Positions 1 to 9,381 of a stretch of DNA of 64,000 nt are shown piece by piece. This DNA is from Paraburkholderia aspalathi (GTDB taxonomy: Bacteria > Pseudomonadota > Gammaproteobacteria > Burkholderiales > Burkholderiaceae): the NCBI RefSeq assembly GCF_900116445.1, contig NZ_FPBH01000015.1, positions 62,001 to 126,000 of the forward strand. The letters run 5' to 3'. The translations under genes were made by a program, and so were the position numbers. Position 1 is the first letter of the stretch, and each line of letters begins with the position of its first letter. The notes below the pieces were generated by a model. It was not told the DNA's origin, did not search any database, and worked only from the letters and a program-made list of their open reading frames with translations.

Positions 1-2
1 AC

Positions 3-200
3 ACCATTCGTGGCTACATCAATTACGACCTCGAGCATTTGCTGCCCGCATTTCTGGCTGACATCGCACCGGGTGTAGAGGACGGCAGTATCGCTCACAG
101 GGAGCAGATTGTTCAAGGATTGGAGAACGCACCCGCTGCTCTCAACGGCCTATTGAAGGGCGCAAACTTCGGAAAGCTGGTTGTTAAGGTAGCTGAATAG
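3..200 (+). CDS. C-terminal end of a medium-chain NADP-dependent reductase (partial)
   Basis: An open frame runs in from the left edge and stops with TAG at 198-200, giving the last 65 residues. The pattern IRGYINYDL...QIVQGLENAPAAL, then GLLKGANFGKLVVKVAE, is the typical end of zinc-independent medium-chain dehydrogenase/reductases of the leukotriene-B4 dehydrogenase / YncB / curcumin reductase group, which reduce enones with NADPH. The 5' part, with the nucleotide-binding motif, lies outside the window, so substrate and start cannot be judged. It is on the plus strand and converges on the imine reductase at 944-1819, so it belongs to a different transcription unit. The family call is fairly safe; the exact enzyme is unknown. 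Confidence 0.62.
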   Translation, partial: TIRGYINYDLEHLLPAFLADIAPGVEDGSIAHREQIVQGLENAPAALNGLLKGANFGKLVVKVAE

Positions 201-943
201 TTTGGGCCCGGGAGCGCCGCGGTTGTACTTTTTGGTTCCGATGTCTCCGGTCCATACAATCGGAATCTCGACCCGCTGAGACGCGTTGGAAGCTGGCCTG
301 CGTGTGGCACACAGACGCACTTCAAGCGTTTTTTGCGAAATAGGAATTTTCCGAAACCGTGATGAACACCCAGCCGTCGCCGGGCATTCCGTTCATGGTT
401 TCGTTGACCGGCGGACGGGGCTATCTGTTCCGATCCCAAGAGGCGCCCGCACGTTGCTCGAATCCGTCGCCACGCCGACGGCCATAAATTGAGTGGCTAG
501 GTAAGACCCGTAAACGATAGCTACGAGCGATTGTTCGCCGCGTCCGGGCCGCTATGGGGCTGCTAGGGAGGCGGCGCGGAAGGGCTCCGCGCCATAGCTA
601 GCGTAAATGGAGCGGCCGGCATCCCGCTCGCAGAGGGCAACTCGCCTTGCTCGACCTCGGGGACAGAGTCCGTCGCTTCGGCACTGGTTTCGAAGGCGTG
701 TGATGCGACGCCTCGCTTGCGCAATGCTTGCCCGAACATAAGACGATATGTGAGTCCGCAGCGAGCAGCACTGGCGCTTCTCCGCGCCGGTTCGAGGCGT
801 GGCGTCGTATTCTCCTCTCACTGTGCGGAGAGAAGGCAAGCGGGGATGCATTTCGAGCCCGGGTCGTGGCCGACTCCGGGTGAACTGAAGCCGGCTAGCA
901 AATGAAGGATTGCGGAACGTTGGGCGTCCGACCAATCCGACGC
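201..943. other. Intergenic stretch, no supported gene
   Basis: About 740 bases between two convergent genes. Several short frames exist on both strands, but none has a recognisable domain, a convincing ribosome site or a composition different from a chance frame. No clear terminator hairpin with a T-run was found. Confidence 0.5.
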
Positions 944-1819
944 TTACATTCGCCGGATAACTTCGAACGCGGCAGGCAATTCAGCAGCTTCAAAGCCTTT
1001 GGCCTTCGTTTTTTCCAGGTAGTCAGAAAATAGCTGGAGCAAACTGTACTCGACTCCGGCCGATTTTGCTCGGTCCCGTAGAGATTGAACACCATACGAA
1101 TGCACGACAATCGAGGCCTCGTTCCCCGCGTAATCATTTCGCGAGATGGCATCGGTGGCCTTTGCGACTGACTTATCCAGGACGTGCCGGAACGAGTCCA
1201 CTGCGTGCTTCAGGGTGTCGACGGATACGTCTGCTGCTTGCAACATCGCGGCACTCTGCAGAAAGCCGAACGTGGTCGCATAGTACATCGTTAGCAATCC
1301 ACCATCGAGATGATTGGCTGCTGCGGGATTCTTTCCGACGTAGGTGAAGGCTCCGCCTAACAGATGGAAATAATCTGCGTATTGCTTATACGAAGCCTCA
1401 GGCCCAGAGGCTAGGAGCATGCATTCTTGAGTACCGATAGCGCGCGGATAATCCATAATCGCACCGTCGAGATAGTTCATCCCGATGTCGTTAGCCCAAA
1501 TGGCGGAGCGAGCGGCTTCGTCACCGGTTCCGGTGGTCAATTGGAGAAGCGTCTTTCCCTTTAACAGCCTTTCAATTTCGGGCGTGCGGAATAGTGCGTC
1601 GCTCGTGCCGTAATCGCTGAGGCAAACGACGATTAGTTCGCTCGCGTTGATCGCTTCCTCGATGTTACCGGCAAGCTCAGCACCGAGTGCTACCAACGGT
1701 TTGGCCTTTTCTGCGCTTCGGTTCCAGACAGTGACTTTGTTTCCGCCTCGCAGGAACGGCGCAACTAAGGCGCTGCCCATCTGTCCCAAGCCGACAACCG
1801 ACACAGAAATTGATTTCAT
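944..1819 (-). CDS. NAD(P)-binding imine reductase family protein, Asp type (IRED1)
   Basis: 291 residues. The Rossmann motif VVGLGQMGSALV is at residues 8-19, followed by WNRS at 32-35, the arginine pattern used by NADPH-dependent imine reductases, then LDGAIMDYPRAIG near 117-129, a hallmark of this branch of the 6-phosphogluconate/beta-hydroxyacid dehydrogenase superfamily. Asp172 and Tyr180 fall where characterised reductive aminases have their catalytic Asp and Tyr. The family reduces cyclic imines or couples amines to ketones; the reverse (amine oxidation) would suit a catabolic cluster. The start at 1819 is preferred over an in-frame upstream ATG at 1849 because GAGGG lies just before it. 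It sits 168 bases downstream of pntB on the same strand and may share its transcript, which would tie NADPH chemistry to the transhydrogenase. Natural substrate unknown. Confidence 0.85.
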   Translation of the reverse strand: MKSISVSVVGLGQMGSALVAPFLRGGNKVTVWNRSAEKAKPLVALGAELAGNIEEAINASELIVVCLSDYGTSDALFRTPEIERLLKGKTLLQLTTGTGDEAARSAIWANDIGMNYLDGAIMDYPRAIGTQECMLLASGPEASYKQYADYFHLLGGAFTYVGKNPAAANHLDGGLLTMYYATTFGFLQSAAMLQAADVSVDTLKHAVDSFRHVLDKSVAKATDAISRNDYAGNEASIVVHSYGVQSLRDRAKSAGVEYSLLQLFSDYLEKTKAKGFEAAELPAAFEVIRRM

Positions 1820-1987
1820 GAAGCCCTCGAGTTCTAAAGAAAACGCCAAGATGTAAACGTCTCGGCAAAATATGACTTTAAGCGTCCCATATTTGGCGGT
1901 ACATGTGCATTGGGGCCAACCCGCCAGGCGATTGCCACAAGTTCGACAACGGTTCGCCTGGCTAGGCTGTCCACTTCCGCCATCGTG

Positions 1988-3442
1988 CTACTCGACTGCC
2001 TTCACCATGTCCTCAATCACCTTCTTCGCATCGCCGAAAACCATCATCGTTTTGTCCATGTAGAATAGGTCATTGTCAAGGCCTGCGTAGCCCGCCGCCA
2101 TCGAACGCTTGTTAACAATCACGGTACGCGCCTTGTACGCTTCAATGATTGGCATGCCAGCAATTGGAGACTTCGGGTCGGTTTTCGCCGCCGGGTTCAC
2201 GACGTCATTCGCGCCGAGCACCAGGACGACGTCGGTTTGCCCGAACTCGTTGTTGATGTCGTCCATCTCGAACACGAGGTCGTACGGTACCTCGGCCTCA
2301 GCTAGCAACACGTTCATATGGCCAGGCATCCGTCCGGCCACCGGGTGAATCGCGTAGCGAACGTCAATGCCTTTCTCGACGAGTTTGTCCGTCAATTCCT
2401 TCAACGCATGTTGTGCGCGAGCGACGGCTAGGCCATAACCAGGCACGATAACAACCGACTCGGCGTTGCCTAGCATAAAAGATGCGTCGTCCGCTGAACC
2501 GGCCTTCACGGGGCGTTGCTCCTGTCCCGCTCCGCCAACGACAGCGCCTGGTTCAGCGCCAAACCCGCCTAGTAATACATTGAGGAATGAGCGGTTCATT
2601 GCGTGACACATGATGTACGACAGAATCGCTCCCGACGAACCAACCAGCGAACCAGCAATAATCAACATTGCGTTGTTCAACGAGAAGCCGATTCCAGCCG
2701 CGGCCCAACCCGAATAGGAGTTGAGCATTGACACGACAACGGGCATATCTGCGCCGCCAATCGGGATGATGATCAGCACGCCCAGAGCAAAGGCAATCAG
2801 GGTCATGGCGATGAACGGCAGCCATGACTGCGTGACAACGAAAATGACGCCGAAGCTAACCATCGCAATTGCGAGCAACAGATTGATTAAGTGCTGACCC
2901 GCGTAGATGACCGGCGCCCCCTGGAAGGGCCGAAACTTGTATTTACCAGCCAGTTTGCCGAAAGCAATCACTGACCCGGAGAAGGTGACAGCGCCGACGA
3001 ACGCGCCGACGAAAAGCTCGATACGGTTGCCGTATGGCAGGAGCCCTGTATTCGGACTATCTGGCGATACGAGACCGAACGCCGATGGCTCGGACACGAC
3101 GGCGTAGGCGATACAAACGGCGGCAAGGCCAATCAGTGAATGCATCGCAGCAACGAGCTCGGGCATTTTGGTCATCTCGACCCGCGCTGCTAGGAAGGCG
3201 CCGATAGTGCCGCCGACAATAAGTCCGGCGAGCAAAAGACAAATTCCCAGCCCGAGATTCGAGCCAAGAGCCGACGCTTGCTTCGAAATCAGGGCTATGG
3301 TTGTCAAAATCGCGATTGCCATACCACCCATGCCGAACATGTTGCCGGCTCGAGCAGTCTTCGGATTCGACAGTCCTTTGAGCGCCTGAATGAAGAACAC
3401 CGACGCAACGAGGTACAGCAATGTGACGACGGTCATACTCAT
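1988..3442 (-). CDS. pntB: NAD(P) transhydrogenase subunit beta
   Basis: 484 residues, full length for PntB. The N-terminal half is a series of hydrophobic membrane helices that form the proton channel; the C-terminal third is the NADP(H)-binding domain, seen as SVVIVPGYGLAVARAQ, then ...RYAIHPVAGRMPGHMNVLLAEA and the LVLGANDVVNPAA stretch. With PntAA and PntAB it transfers hydride between NADH and NADP+ across the inner membrane, coupled to proton movement. The ATG overlaps the pntAB stop by four bases, so translation is coupled. It is followed by the imine reductase at 944-1819. The usual role is NADPH supply; in this neighbourhood it may instead balance NADP(H) used or made by imine reductases (inference). 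Confidence 0.96.
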   Translation of the reverse strand: MSMTVVTLLYLVASVFFIQALKGLSNPKTARAGNMFGMGGMAIAILTTIALISKQASALGSNLGLGICLLLAGLIVGGTIGAFLAARVEMTKMPELVAAMHSLIGLAAVCIAYAVVSEPSAFGLVSPDSPNTGLLPYGNRIELFVGAFVGAVTFSGSVIAFGKLAGKYKFRPFQGAPVIYAGQHLINLLLAIAMVSFGVIFVVTQSWLPFIAMTLIAFALGVLIIIPIGGADMPVVVSMLNSYSGWAAAGIGFSLNNAMLIIAGSLVGSSGAILSYIMCHAMNRSFLNVLLGGFGAEPGAVVGGAGQEQRPVKAGSADDASFMLGNAESVVIVPGYGLAVARAQHALKELTDKLVEKGIDVRYAIHPVAGRMPGHMNVLLAEAEVPYDLVFEMDDINNEFGQTDVVLVLGANDVVNPAAKTDPKSPIAGMPIIEAYKARTVIVNKRSMAAGYAGLDNDLFYMDKTMMVFGDAKKVIEDMVKAVE

Positions 3443-3759
3443 TTCGATTTCTCCATTGTGAGCTTTTTCGGCTCCTTCTTCTTGAACATCTCTAGCATTC
3501 GTCTGGTCACGAGAAAACCGCCAAATACGTTTACCGCAGCGAGTCCAACGGCGAGCGTGCCGAAGAATTTTCCGGTTCCTCCGATAGTCAGGCCGGCCGC
3601 AAGCATTGCTCCCACGATGACGATTGCCGAAATTGCATTGGTGACAGCCATCAGCGGCGTATGCAAGGCTGGTGTGACGTTCCAGACGACGTGGTAGCCG
3701 ACATAAATGGCCAAAACGAAGATAATTAGGTTAATCACTGTATGGTTAATGACTTCCAT
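3439..3759 (-). CDS. pntAB: NAD(P) transhydrogenase subunit alpha, part 2 (membrane part)
   Basis: 106 residues, the normal size of the short membrane subunit that results when the alpha chain is split in two. Three hydrophobic helices are visible: IINLIIFVLAIYVGYHVVW at the start, AISAIVIVGAMLAAGLTIGG in the middle, and FFGTLAVGLAAVNVFGGFLV before the basic tail. It joins the soluble NAD-binding PntAA to the membrane. The gene lies 12 bases after the pntAA stop and overlaps pntB by four bases. It is one of three genes of a standard split-alpha transhydrogenase as found in many proteobacteria. Confidence 0.94.
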   Translation of the reverse strand: MEVINHTVINLIIFVLAIYVGYHVVWNVTPALHTPLMAVTNAISAIVIVGAMLAAGLTIGGTGKFFGTLAVGLAAVNVFGGFLVTRRMLEMFKKKEPKKLTMEKSK

Positions 3760-3771
3760 TCCCGTCTCTCC

Positions 3772-4914
3772 TCAAGCCTTGCGTGTGAGTTCACCGTCTT
3801 TGGCTAGTAGTGTGGCCGCGATGATGTCGTCAGAGAAATCGATGTTCAAGGTTCCCGCCGGCGTGAGTATCAGCTTCAGGAAGTCGAGCATATTGCGTGC
3901 GTAGAGCGCTGATGCGTCCGAAGGCACCATGGAGGCCAGATTGGTGTACCCGGCAATCATTACTCCGTGTTTGGTGACAACCGTATCGACTTCGGTAAGA
4001 GGGCAATTGCCGCCTGGCCGCCCTTCGAATTCCGGACCGCGACCGGCAGCAAGGTCAATGATTACGGAGCCTGCCTTCATCGCCTTGACTGTCTCAACAG
4101 AAATCAAAGTCGGGGCCGCTCGACCTGGAATGAGGGCGGTCGTGATGACTATGTCAGCCTGCTTCGCACGCTCATGAACGATGTTGGCCTGACGCGCCAG
4201 CCAGCCCGGCGGCATTGGGCGTGCGTAACCGCCAACGCCGCTAGCCGCTTCCCGCTCCTCGTCTGTTTCGTAAGGGACGTCGAGGAATTTGGCGCCGAGC
4301 GATTCAATCTGCTCCTTCACTGCTGGGCGAACGTCCGACGCTTCAATCAATGCACCGAGTCGCTTGGCCGTTGCGACCGCCTGGAGGCCTGCTACGCCCG
4401 CGCCCAAGACAAGTATTCGAGCCGCTTTCACTGTGCCTGCCGCGGTCATTAGCATCGGCATGAAGCGTGGATATAAGCCCGCAGCCAAAAGGACGGCTTT
4501 GTAACCGGCAATATTGGCCTGAGACGAGAGAACGTCTAGGCTTTGCGCGCGCGTCGTACGCGGCGCTGAGTCCAGAGCGAAAGCGGTGACGCCGGTAGCC
4601 GCCAGCTTGGCAGCGTTATCTTTGTCGAAAGGGTCCAATATCCCGATAAGTGTCGCACCGCGCCTCAACAGAGGGAGTTCGGTTTCGGTGGGAGATTGGA
4701 CCTTGAGAATAATGTCTGCGCCAAAGGCGGTTGCCGTATCGACAATCTCTGCACCGGCGGCAGCGAAAGCGCCGTCGAGATAGCTTGCCGTTATGCCTGC
4801 ACCGCTCTGCACAGTCACCCGATGTCCTTGGGCGACATATTTTTTCACTGTTTCGGGCGTGGCGGCGACTCGCGTCTCGTACGCCCTCCTTTCGGTAGGC
4901 ACTCCAATATGCAT
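3772..4914 (-). CDS. pntAA: NAD(P) transhydrogenase subunit alpha, part 1 (NAD-binding)
   Basis: 380 residues, starting MHIGVPTERRAYETRVAATP, the typical start of the alanine-dehydrogenase/PNT family. The nucleotide-binding fold is marked by ARILVLGAGVAGLQAVATAKRLGA in the middle and by the ITTALIPGRAAPTL and VIIDLAAGRGPEFEG segments. It is the cytoplasmic NAD(H)-binding part of the proton-translocating transhydrogenase. The start at 4914 is chosen because CGGAGA lies about ten bases upstream and the family start matches; a longer in-frame ATG at 4965 gives an unrelated extension. A 28-base perfect palindrome separates it from bioB upstream. Confidence 0.95.
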   Translation of the reverse strand: MHIGVPTERRAYETRVAATPETVKKYVAQGHRVTVQSGAGITASYLDGAFAAAGAEIVDTATAFGADIILKVQSPTETELPLLRRGATLIGILDPFDKDNAAKLAATGVTAFALDSAPRTTRAQSLDVLSSQANIAGYKAVLLAAGLYPRFMPMLMTAAGTVKAARILVLGAGVAGLQAVATAKRLGALIEASDVRPAVKEQIESLGAKFLDVPYETDEEREAASGVGGYARPMPPGWLARQANIVHERAKQADIVITTALIPGRAAPTLISVETVKAMKAGSVIIDLAAGRGPEFEGRPGGNCPLTEVDTVVTKHGVMIAGYTNLASMVPSDASALYARNMLDFLKLILTPAGTLNIDFSDDIIAATLLAKDGELTRKA

Positions 4915-4996
4915 TTCTGGGTCTCCGTTGCATGTAACAACTGATGGCACGAGCCATCGAGTCAATCAAATGGGTAAGCTTGGACGTGTGTGAACA

Positions 4997-5024
4997 GGAG
5001 AGACGTCGAGCTCGACGTCTCTCC
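4997..5024. promoter_or_regulatory. 28-base perfect palindrome between bioB and pntAA
   Basis: The arms GGAGAGACGTCGAG and CTCGACGTCTCTCC are exact reverse complements with no loop. It sits 83 bases upstream of the pntAA start and 43 bases after the bioB stop. No T-run follows on the minus strand, so it is not a standard terminator, although the RNA hairpin could still separate the two genes. A regulator-binding site is the other possibility. Confidence 0.5.
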
Positions 5025-5067
5025 CCCGGTATCGAAAAAGTGCCAGCGTCAAATCCCTACACTTTGT

Positions 5068-6144
5068 TTATGCAGTTTGGCTTGCCTTTGAGGGCATCTG
5101 ATGCAGGACGTGGTCACAGGAGGGGGCGCACGCCTGCGTCTGTACCATCGGTTGTGAACCCTCTGCGCGTATGCCAAGGCGTTCAAGCAGCCGCCGGTCG
5201 GCGTCAACCTGTGGATTGCTCGTCGTGAGCAACTGGTCCCCGTAGAAAATTGAATTGGCTCCCGCGGCGAAGCAAAGAGCCTGCAGGGCTTCATCCATTT
5301 TTTCACGCCCGGCTGAAAGCCGGACCATTGCGCGGGGCATGGTTATGCGTGCTATGGCGATGGTGCGCACAAACTCGAAAGGGTCGAGCGGTGCAGTACC
5401 AGTCAGCGGTGTACCGTCAACCTTGACGAGATTATTGATAGGTACAGACTCTGGGTAGGGCTCCATATTGGCGAGTTGCGCAATTAGTCCCGCGCGCTCT
5501 CGCCGAGATTCTCCCATTCCTACAATCCCTCCGCAGCATACGTTGATTCCAGCGTCGCGGACATGCTCGAGGGTGTCCAGGCGGTCTTGGTATGTGCGTG
5601 TGGAGATAATCTGACCGTAGAATTCGGGTGACGTATCGAGGTTATGGTTGTAATAGTCGAGGCCAGCTTCACGCAAAGCCAGCGCCTGGCGCGCCTCCAA
5701 CATGCCGAGTGTCACGCAGGTCTCCATACCCATTGCCTTCACGCCCCGAATCATGTCTTTTATGGGCTCGAGATGTCGGTCTTTCGGGCTCCGCCATGCC
5801 GCGCCCATGCAAAAGCGAGTTGCACCGCTCTGTTGCGCCAGTCGAGCAGCAGCGAGAACTTCATCCACGGCCATAAGTTTGTCAGCTTCCACATTAGTAG
5901 CGTGATGTGCCGACTGCGGACAGTACGCGCAATCTTCCTCGCAGCCCCCGGTCTTGATAGAGAGAAGAGTAGATAGCTGGACCGTATTTGCGGAGAAATG
6001 CTCGCGATGTACTTGTTGCGCACTGAACAGCAAGTCGATGAACGGCTGCTCGTAGAGTGAAACCACGTCTGAAACCTGCCACCGCATTGCAGCGCTTTTC
6101 GATGTGAAATTAGTACTGCGTAACGGGATTTTTGAGTTAATCAT
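5068..6144 (-). CDS. bioB: Biotin synthase
   Basis: 358 residues. A radical-SAM CxxxCxxC cluster is formed by Cys68, Cys72 and Cys75, followed by the family motifs GATRFCMGAAWRSPKDRH, MGMETCVTLGML, DYYNHNLDTSPEFY and the CGGIVGMGESRRER segment. The enzyme inserts sulfur into dethiobiotin to make biotin. Start taken at 6144 (MINSKIPLRS), with GGAATGGA upstream; an in-frame ATG at 6303 gives a long arginine-rich extension that looks non-coding. bioB stands alone here, without bioF or bioD, and bioA lies 5 kb away on the same strand, so these may be extra copies supporting the biotin-dependent carboxylase at 23.4-26.7 kb (inference). Confidence 0.96.
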   Translation of the reverse strand: MINSKIPLRSTNFTSKSAAMRWQVSDVVSLYEQPFIDLLFSAQQVHREHFSANTVQLSTLLSIKTGGCEEDCAYCPQSAHHATNVEADKLMAVDEVLAAARLAQQSGATRFCMGAAWRSPKDRHLEPIKDMIRGVKAMGMETCVTLGMLEARQALALREAGLDYYNHNLDTSPEFYGQIISTRTYQDRLDTLEHVRDAGINVCCGGIVGMGESRRERAGLIAQLANMEPYPESVPINNLVKVDGTPLTGTAPLDPFEFVRTIAIARITMPRAMVRLSAGREKMDEALQALCFAAGANSIFYGDQLLTTSNPQVDADRRLLERLGIRAEGSQPMVQTQACAPSCDHVLHQMPSKASQTA

Positions 6145-6498
6145 CGCGAATATCCATTCCAGTGGTTCGTAAATTAGGGGCTTGTCAGACCGCTGCCTCG
6201 CGAGCACCGAAGAGGTGGCGGGTAGGTGTCTTCTTCGGCCGCTTCTGCGCTTAGGTGAGGTACGCGCGGAGAAAGTGCTGTGTAGACGGCCACGATATGG
6301 CATTTTGAACTGGCTTCGCTTGCCGTTTCGAAGGCGCGGCGGCCGATGCTAATGTCCCGCTGGGGGAGTCCGCCCAAGTTGCTTCCCGTACTCATGGACG
6401 CGGGGTCGCTCATGAAGCAGTATCCGTGCAGCTAATATCGAAGTCGGCCGCCTGATTTCGACTTCATATCGTCTGTGACTATTTCGAGGCACGCGGCC

Positions 6499-7668
6499 CT
6501 ACGCAATAGATACGGTCCGCATCTTTTGAAAAAAACGCACACCGCTCAGTGCTAGCCCGAGAGCGATAACAAGCAAAACAGCGGAACCGAAACCAATGTA
6601 GTGCAATCCTCCGAGAGAAAAGAACAACGCGCCCAGAGCCGGACCGGCGGCAGCACCAAGGTTTAGAATTGCGCCGCCGATAGCGGCACTGCGGCCTGTA
6701 TCGTCGAGCTCCGCAAGAAGGGCTTGGACATAGGGAAGTGTAAAGGTCAGGGCAGCGGAGAGCGTGACGGTCGACGCCAGGAAAAGCAACCGCGTCGGGA
6801 CGACGTACATTCCAAATGAAATCGCGATTAGCAGAATCAGCCCGATAAAAATGGGCAGGCGGTAGCCAAGCCGCGTTCCTAGCCATGTAGCTGCAAGCGC
6901 CGCTGGGATCTGTGCCAGAGCTAAAGCAGTAAACGCGGTGGTTATCTCCGATTCGGCTAAATGCAAGAATTGAGCGGCGGCTTCGGCGAATGTCCAGCAG
7001 ACCGCCTGCGATGCAAACATTGCGAATATGGAAACAAGAACTTGTATGACGCCGACTGGCACTATGGCTTTTGGGGAGGAGCTGACGCTGCTTATAACCG
7101 GTCGCGTGAGCTTCGCGCGTGGAACGCCGAAGGAGAAAAGCCCGACAAAGACGAGCAGGAGAAGCTCGACAAAATCGAATCCCCTCGGTCCGAATTCACT
7201 GATGGCAGACGGGACGCAATACATGAGCGCAGAGAACATGAAGGACATCGTCAGCAACATCTGCGCGTATGTTTTCTCTGGACTTTTGTACATCGCAGGC
7301 AGTGCGTTTGTGGTAGCGGTCAACACCCCGAGTCCTGCGCCAACGATAAGGCGCGATACAGTGGCTGTGGTGGAATTTTCCGCGAAAGTCGACAGGAGAG
7401 AGCCCGCTATAGCGATTGCGACCGCCGTAACCGAGAGAAGCCGCTTATCACGAAATTCAATCGAACGGCCTGCGACCACCGCCGCGATGGTCAGCGCAAG
7501 AAGTTCGGCGGAAGCTATCCAGCCCGCTGCCGCCTCGTTCACGCGAAAGCGATTTGAAAGACTCGAAACCTCATATGGGAGACTTGTAAAACTCAGCCAC
7601 GCCAAGGTCGCGACAATTAACAGGGAGAGCCTTTCCGTGCGGTCGAGGCTGGGGTGATGGTTGTTCAT
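6499..7668 (-). CDS. Major facilitator superfamily transporter
   Basis: 389 residues with about twelve hydrophobic segments and no signal for a soluble domain. The cytoplasmic loop after helix 2 reads GRSIEFRDKRLLS, which corresponds to the usual MFS loop with a conserved Gly-Arg and Arg-rich pattern. The ATG at 7668 has GAAGGTAA about eight bases upstream. It lies 354 bases upstream of bioB on the same strand, so co-transcription is possible. Substrate cannot be read from the sequence; either an uptake system for the cluster substrate or a small-molecule exporter fits. Confidence 0.8.
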   Translation of the reverse strand: MNNHHPSLDRTERLSLLIVATLAWLSFTSLPYEVSSLSNRFRVNEAAAGWIASAELLALTIAAVVAGRSIEFRDKRLLSVTAVAIAIAGSLLSTFAENSTTATVSRLIVGAGLGVLTATTNALPAMYKSPEKTYAQMLLTMSFMFSALMYCVPSAISEFGPRGFDFVELLLLVFVGLFSFGVPRAKLTRPVISSVSSSPKAIVPVGVIQVLVSIFAMFASQAVCWTFAEAAAQFLHLAESEITTAFTALALAQIPAALAATWLGTRLGYRLPIFIGLILLIAISFGMYVVPTRLLFLASTVTLSAALTFTLPYVQALLAELDDTGRSAAIGGAILNLGAAAGPALGALFFSLGGLHYIGFGSAVLLVIALGLALSGVRFFQKMRTVSIA

Positions 7669-8202
7669 CGAGTTACCTTCAATTTTCGCCGGGTTGACAG
7701 TACGATATTCGTCGACGAGCCTGACGCCCCGTCCGAAATACGATTCATATGAAAGATTGGGCGCCCCTGCAGTTTGTCAGTGGCCATTCACTCCCTTTGA
7801 GTTTAAGGAGCCATAGTCCTGATGAGAGGTGCGTCGAGGTCATTTCTAAGTGCGCCCAGGTCAATGTGAAGGGCCACTGGTTGACGAATGGGTACAAACC
7901 AGAATCCGCTCGACATCAAAATCGGCAGAGATTCGACTTGCCCTACAAAGGTTACGACGCGGTAGAAAGTTCAGATGCATTCGTGGTCTCCCTGTAGGTT
8001 GCCTGACAGGGAATCCCACTACACTTGCGAATGCTCGCGCGTGCATTCTGTAATCAATGTGCGCGCGAACCACAGGGAGCTCATCCGGAGGTCATTGGTT
8101 CACATCTCGCACCCTGACCGTTGAAGGACGGCCACTATCAATTTGGCACGTCGGACAAAATCTGGACATCTTGGGGGGGACTATTTGGTTGACCGGCAAG
8201 CA
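7669..8202. other. Intergenic stretch between MFS gene and an ETF-QO remnant
   Basis: About 530 bases. Short frames occur on both strands, but none matches a known family or carries a good ribosome site. It contains the promoter side of the MFS gene and then passes into the decayed gene at 8203. Confidence 0.45.
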
Positions 8203-8600
8203 TCACATGTTGTTGTAGATTGGGCTGCCACCGCCTTCCGGCGTGACCCAACCGATGTATTGGGTCGGGTCCTTGATATCACATGTTTTGCAGTGGATGC
8301 GGTTCTGGACATTAGTCTGCAGTTGCACGTTGCTACCAAAGAGTTTCGGCTCCAACCCGACCATTAGCGTTCCGAGGCGTAAGCCTTTATTCATGCTTTG
8401 AAGGCTTGCGAATATGCACACAGTTCATCGCGCTGTCGGCCTTGATCTCACTGCACCGGCGGTGGCTTCCGCTGCTAGCATCCCAGACTTGATTGCGGCG
8501 TGGCTTCCCCCGACGCGTGACGCGTTGAGGAAACCCGCCTTACACCCCACGAGTGCTCCATCGTTGACTGCCATGGGTGGTGTTGGCACAACAATCGCTC
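8203..8600 (-). pseudogene. Remnant of electron-transfer flavoprotein-ubiquinone oxidoreductase
   Basis: Two pieces of ETF-QO are recognisable on the minus strand in different frames. The first, GCKAGFLNASRVGGSHAAIK followed by SGMLAAEA (about 8470-8565), matches the conserved FAD-domain segment before the C-terminal half. The second, HCKTCDIKDPTQYIGWVTPE followed by GGGSPIYNNM and stop at 8203, is the characteristic iron-sulfur C-terminus. Between them roughly 150 residues of a normal protein are missing, and frames shift, so the gene is dead. The intact enzyme passes electrons from ETF to the quinone pool; ETF itself is intact at 29.3-31.0 kb. The upstream end is uncertain because similarity fades. 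Confidence 0.8.
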
Positions 8601-9381
8601 ACAATTCGCGAAAATCGTTCGGACTTCTGGTGACGCTTGACTTATCCGAAATTTGCCCATCGCTCTCGATGACCGACCATGCAAAGCTGCAAGTCCATGA
8701 GGTGCGGCTATATGCCGCAAGGAATACGTTATGCGCGCTCGTGAATTCTGGAAGACGTTCGAAAAACTACCTGTGATTCCTAGTGACGCGCTCTTTATTA
8801 GACACCTTGTCGATATTGGTAAAGAGTGCGACTGAAAGTTAAAAAAAGCTAGATAAATTGATCGGCGCCACGACGCACAGCGAACCGCGCATCGACGACG
8901 AGCTGACGCAAGGGATGTTGGTCCTGTAAGTGTCGGCTTGCCAGCATGATCACGCATTGACTAATTGATTCTATCGATATTCGCTGTATTTGCAATGCTC
9001 CCACAGGCCAGAAAGAGCGAGACACATGGCCAACTTTCACCTCGACGCGGCCGCGACGTGCTGTCAACCTATGGCCGATTCACTGCCTGTCTGATTTGCC
9101 ATGAAGGTCGGTGGCCATGTGTCACATCTTGATTGTCACAGATCCACATGTCGATGCCGAAGACCAAACCATTGACTGGAGTGAAATCCGAAAGGCGAAG
9201 TCTTGGCGGGCCACCCAGAATCGCTCACATAGAGGGAGTGCAGGTAACCGCGCGTCGCTGGCCTGGAGCATTGGTAGAAACTTCAGGCAATCAAAAATCG
9301 GGATTCGGCTCCTGAACATGAGATGAGGAGTCTCGTATCTCACGGAGTGAAGACTCCAGTGAAATAACCTTTGAGGAAAAG
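8601..9381. other. Intergenic stretch upstream of PhyH gene
   Basis: About 780 bases. The left part probably continues the ETF-QO remnant but cannot be aligned by eye. No complete gene or clear repeat is seen. The right end holds the ribosome site (GAGGAAAAG) of the dioxygenase gene that starts at 9382. Confidence 0.4.

Noticed and set aside
552..935. 127-codon open frame on the minus strand near the left edge
   Set aside because: Arginine-rich composition without domains, no ribosome site, and overlapping frames on the other strand; typical of a GC-rich non-coding stretch.
8720..8835. Short plus-strand peptide REFWKTFEKLPVIPSDALF
   Set aside because: It looked protein-like, but no family could be named, it lacks a ribosome site and lies in decayed sequence.
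8475..8957. 160-codon minus-strand frame over the ETF-QO remnant
   Set aside because: The recognisable ETF-QO residues are in a different frame over part of it; the frame itself has no family match and begins in non-coding sequence.
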